From contig NZ_AP023415.1 of assembly GCF_018326305.1 (NCBI RefSeq), forward strand, positions 1,178,001-1,242,000: a stretch of DNA of 64,000 bases, written 5' to 3'. Each line of letters opens with the position of its first letter. The stretch's first letter is position 1. Shown here one piece after another: positions 61,721 through 64,000 of the stretch. The translations under genes were made by a program, and so were the position numbers. This DNA comes from Vescimonas fastidiosa (GTDB lineage: Bacteria > Bacillota > Clostridia > Oscillospirales > Oscillospiraceae). Below the pieces are notes generated by a model. It was not told the origin of the DNA and ran no database searches. It was given only the letters and a program-made list of their open reading frames with translations.

Positions 61721-62932
61721 ATGGAGAAAATCAAAATGACCACCCCCCTGGTGGAGATGGACGGCGACGAGATGACCCGCATCCTCTGGGCCATGATAAA
61801 GGAGCAGCTGATTTTGCCCTTTGTGGACCTGAAAACGGAATACTATGACCTGGGGCTGCTGCACCGGAACGAGACGGAGGACCGGGTGACGGTGGAGGCC
61901 GCCAATGCCACCCGGCGCCTGGGTGTGGCCGTAAAATGCGCTACCATCACCCCCAACAAGCAGCGCATGGAGGAGTATCCGCAGCTGACCCAGATGTGGA
62001 AGAGCCCCAACGGCACCATCCGCTCCATTCTGGACGGCACGGTGTTTCGCGCCCCCATTCTCATCGACTCCATTCACCCTGTGGTGAAGAACTGGAAAAA
62101 GCCCATCACCATCGCCCGGCACGCCTACGGAGATGTGTATAAGAGCGTGGATCTATACACCACCGAGCCCGGCGAATGCCTCCTCACCTTCCGGGGCCGG
62201 AGCGGCGCAGAGCAGACCGTTTCTGTCCAAAAGGTAGACGGCCCCGCCGTCTGGCAGGGCCAGCACAACAAGGAGTCGAGCATCCGTTCCTTTGCCCGCT
62301 CCTGCTTCCAGTATGCCATCGACACCCGGCAGGACCTGTGGTTTTCCACCAAGGACACCATCGCCAAGGTCTATGACGGCGAGTTCAAGCGGGTGTTTGA
62401 GGAGGAATTCGAAAACTACAAGGCGGCGTTTGAAAAGCTGGGCATCACCTATTTTTACACCCTTATCGACGACGCCGTAGCCCGGGTCATCCGCTCGGAG
62501 GGCGGGTTCATTTGGGCCTGCAAAAACTACGACGGCGATGTGATGAGCGACATGGTCTCCACCGCCTTTGGAAGCCTCGCTATGATGACCTCCGTGCTGG
62601 TGGCCCCGGACGGCACCACCGAATATGAGGCCGCCCACGGCACCGTGACCAAGCATTATTACAAGCACCTGAAGGGGGAAAAGACCTCCACCAACCCCAT
62701 GGCCACCATCTTTGCCTGGACCGGCGCCCTGCGCAAGCGCGGCCAGCTGGACGGGCTTACTGACCTGGAGAATTTCGCCGGGCAGCTGGAGGGAGCCTGC
62801 TTTGACACCCTGAACCAGGGTACCATGACCAAGGATCTGGTGGGCCTGGTGGATGAGGGCGTGTCTGCCCGCGCCGTCACCAGCGAGGCGTTTATTGCCG
62901 CCATCCGGGAGAATCTGGAAAAGCGCCTGTAA
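61721..62932 (+). CDS. icd: Isocitrate dehydrogenase, NADP type (eukaryote-like subfamily)
   Basis: 403 residues. Substrate-binding segment KSPNGTIRSILDGTVFRAPI (Ser and Arg residues), Mg-binding Asp in DDAVARVIRSEGGFIWACKN and YDGDVMSDMV, nucleotide region EAAHGTVTKHYYKHLKG followed by TSTNPMATIFAWT. This is the homodimeric subfamily shared with eukaryotic IDH1, not the E. coli Icd type. Oxidises isocitrate to 2-oxoglutarate. Translated with the hydratase; strong terminator follows. Confidence 0.95.
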   Translation: MEKIKMTTPLVEMDGDEMTRILWAMIKEQLILPFVDLKTEYYDLGLLHRNETEDRVTVEAANATRRLGVAVKCATITPNKQRMEEYPQLTQMWKSPNGTIRSILDGTVFRAPILIDSIHPVVKNWKKPITIARHAYGDVYKSVDLYTTEPGECLLTFRGRSGAEQTVSVQKVDGPAVWQGQHNKESSIRSFARSCFQYAIDTRQDLWFSTKDTIAKVYDGEFKRVFEEEFENYKAAFEKLGITYFYTLIDDAVARVIRSEGGFIWACKNYDGDVMSDMVSTAFGSLAMMTSVLVAPDGTTEYEAAHGTVTKHYYKHLKGEKTSTNPMATIFAWTGALRKRGQLDGLTDLENFAGQLEGACFDTLNQGTMTKDLVGLVDEGVSARAVTSEAFIAAIRENLEKRL

Positions 62933-62940
62933 AACAGAAA

Positions 62941-62978
62941 GGGCTTGCCATCTTTTACTTGAGAGATGGCAAGCCTTT
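62941..62978 (+). terminator. Terminator of icd
   Basis: GGCTTGCCATCT / AGATGGCAAGCC stem with TTTTG after it. Confidence 0.92.
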
Positions 62979-63018
62979 TGACCCGGCCGGAAAAGCGCGC
63001 CTTTCCCGGCAGATTTAT

Positions 63019-63357
63019 TCACTTCACATTGGGTACCACGCCCAGAATGACCAGGGGCTCGGTGCCGGTGTTCACTACACTGTGGCTGTGGCCCGGAGGG
63101 CAGTAGTGGGTCATGCCGGGGCGGATGTCCACGGTCCGGCCGTCATCGGTGCAGACACCGGTGCCGGAGAGGAAGTGCATCACCTCATAGCTGCCCTCAT
63201 GGACATGCAGGCCGATGGTGCTGCCGGCGGGCAGAGTCAGAATCAGAATTTTCCCCTGCTCGTCCTCGAATTTGCGCACCAGCGCCTGTCCCTCACCGCC
63301 CTTAAAATGGGGCACGGCTACCTCCTGCATGGAAGAAAAATCCAAAAACATAGCCAT
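63019..63357 (-). CDS. Small cupin-domain protein
   Basis: 112 residues, one cupin barrel. Motif 1 is GLHVHEGSYEVMHFLSG (His, His, Glu, then a late His), motif 2 GMTHYCPPGHSHSVVNTG, so the metal ligands look intact. Small cupins of this sort bind metals or small metabolites or act as isomerases; no specific role is deducible. GGAGAA precedes the ATG. Divergent from the next gene. Confidence 0.88.
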   Translation of the reverse strand: MAMFLDFSSMQEVAVPHFKGGEGQALVRKFEDEQGKILILTLPAGSTIGLHVHEGSYEVMHFLSGTGVCTDDGRTVDIRPGMTHYCPPGHSHSVVNTGTEPLVILGVVPNVK

Positions 63358-63450
63358 TTCTCCTTTGCGTTATTTTGCTGCCGGCAATCCGGCGCATCCT
63401 TATAGCCGAGTATAGCAGAAGCCTGCGCTTTTTTCAAGAAAGGAGCCACG

Positions 63451-63873
63451 ATGAAAGACAAAAATACCGAGATCCGCGAGGCCATCGACGCCGGAAACCG
63501 CGCCTTGAAGGCCCTGGAGGAAGCCGCCCGGCATTTGCAGGCCGCCCGGGGCCTGGGCCTGTGGGATATGCTGGGCGGCGGCTTTCTCAGCAGCCTCCTC
63601 AAGCACTCCAAAATGGACGATGCCCAGCGGGCCATGGACCGGGCGGAGCAGGAGCTGCGGGCCTTTGGCCGGGAGCTGGCGGATGTGCAGATGTATGCGG
63701 ATATTCAGCTGCGCTTTGACAGCTTCACCCGTTTTTTTGACACCTTCTGCGACAATTTCTTTGTAGATTGGATGGTCCAGTCTCAGATCCTCCAGGCCCA
63801 GGACCGGGTGGAGGAGGCCAGGCAACGGGTCTGGGAAGCCGTGCAGCAGCTGCAATTTTTGCAGGGCGCGTGA
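63451..63873 (+). CDS. Small helical protein of unknown function
   Basis: 140 residues, almost wholly alpha-helical with heptad-like Ala/Leu/Glu spacing (ALKALEEAARHLQAARGL, AQRAMDRAEQELRAFGREL), a central FDSFTRFFDTFCDNFFVDW aromatic segment, and no membrane helix or signal peptide. AAAGGAGCC is 9 bases before the ATG. I do not recognise the family with certainty; such proteins recur in Clostridia as hypotheticals. Confidence 0.75.
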   Translation: MKDKNTEIREAIDAGNRALKALEEAARHLQAARGLGLWDMLGGGFLSSLLKHSKMDDAQRAMDRAEQELRAFGRELADVQMYADIQLRFDSFTRFFDTFCDNFFVDWMVQSQILQAQDRVEEARQRVWEAVQQLQFLQGA

Positions 63874-63958
63874 GCTTGCCCCTATCCTGCACTTTACTAC
63901 CCGCAGGGAGGCTCCCGCCCCAGGAGCCGTCCGTCCCTGCAAATCCCCAACCACCGCC

Positions 63959-63994
63959 AAGCCCCCATTCCCCGGAAGCAGGGAATGGGGGCTT
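63959..63994 (+). terminator. Terminator-like hairpin at the window end
   Basis: AAGCCCCCATTCCC / GGGAATGGGGGCTT stem with an 8-base loop; few T follow. It may serve the small helical gene or a convergent gene beyond the window. Confidence 0.7.
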
Positions 63995-64000
63995 GAGACT

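Overview
The window is GC-rich, densely coded DNA from a Gram-positive, low-redox anaerobe. It most resembles a gut member of the Oscillospiraceae and relatives (Clostridia). The clues are a BceABRS-type antibiotic-sensing module, a T-box leader, AGGAGG-type ribosome sites, C-terminal PxTG-D sorting tails on large surface proteins, a bile-salt-hydrolase-like enzyme, and the SsnA/YgfK purine genes. The genus cannot be fixed from the sequence. No rRNA, tRNA, phage or CRISPR array is visible.

Layout. 1-924: end of a CofE-like ligase gene. 1100-6239 (minus): two-component system and ABC transporter of the BceRS/BceAB type, with a BceR-like operator before the ATPase. 6515-9171 (minus): SARP/BTAD-type regulator and an amidohydrolase-like protein that has lost several metal ligands. 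9541-15458 (minus): five-gene operon (amino-acid permease, intact amidohydrolase, P1-type aminopeptidase/esterase, Asp/Glu-type racemase, beta-lactamase-fold hydrolase) that looks like a route for scavenging unusual, perhaps D-amino-acid-containing, peptides or amides; a bile-salt-hydrolase-family gene diverges from it. 17147-22402 (minus): surface-anchored protein with a PHP-type hydrolase domain. 22938-25523: YibE/F-like membrane protein and small membrane proteins. 26496-30056 (plus): Asn-type T-box leader, asnB, pyrG. 30424-40038 (minus): a compact eight-gene housekeeping series ddl-murF-ABC-F-flavodoxin-prfA-LUD protein-Sua5/CoaE fusion-M18 aminopeptidase; rodA follows. 41957-44218 (plus): tsaE, tsaB, upp. 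44835-49844 (plus): long structured leader, ssnA, a RAYT transposase wedged in the operon, ygfK. 49948-58491 (minus): a 2847-residue repetitive surface protein. 58644-62932 (plus): MerR/GyrI-type regulator, aconitase-family hydratase and NADP-type isocitrate dehydrogenase. 63019-63873: cupin and a small helical protein.

The most distinctive property is the intergenic space. Nearly every long gap is filled with structured palindromic repeats of a few families whose arms differ between copies but stay complementary. A 115-bp element occurs three times exactly at the hairpin apex of one family. A RAYT (REP-associated transposase) gene, whose own reading frame contains two oppositely oriented copies of that family, is translationally coupled to ssnA. 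This looks like an active or recently active REP/RAYT system in a Clostridial genome.

The second strong signal is regulatory: the giant surface-protein gene has a promoter with a 19-bp spacer holding a perfect 16-bp palindrome, the classical layout of a MerR-activated promoter, directly beside a divergent merR gene.
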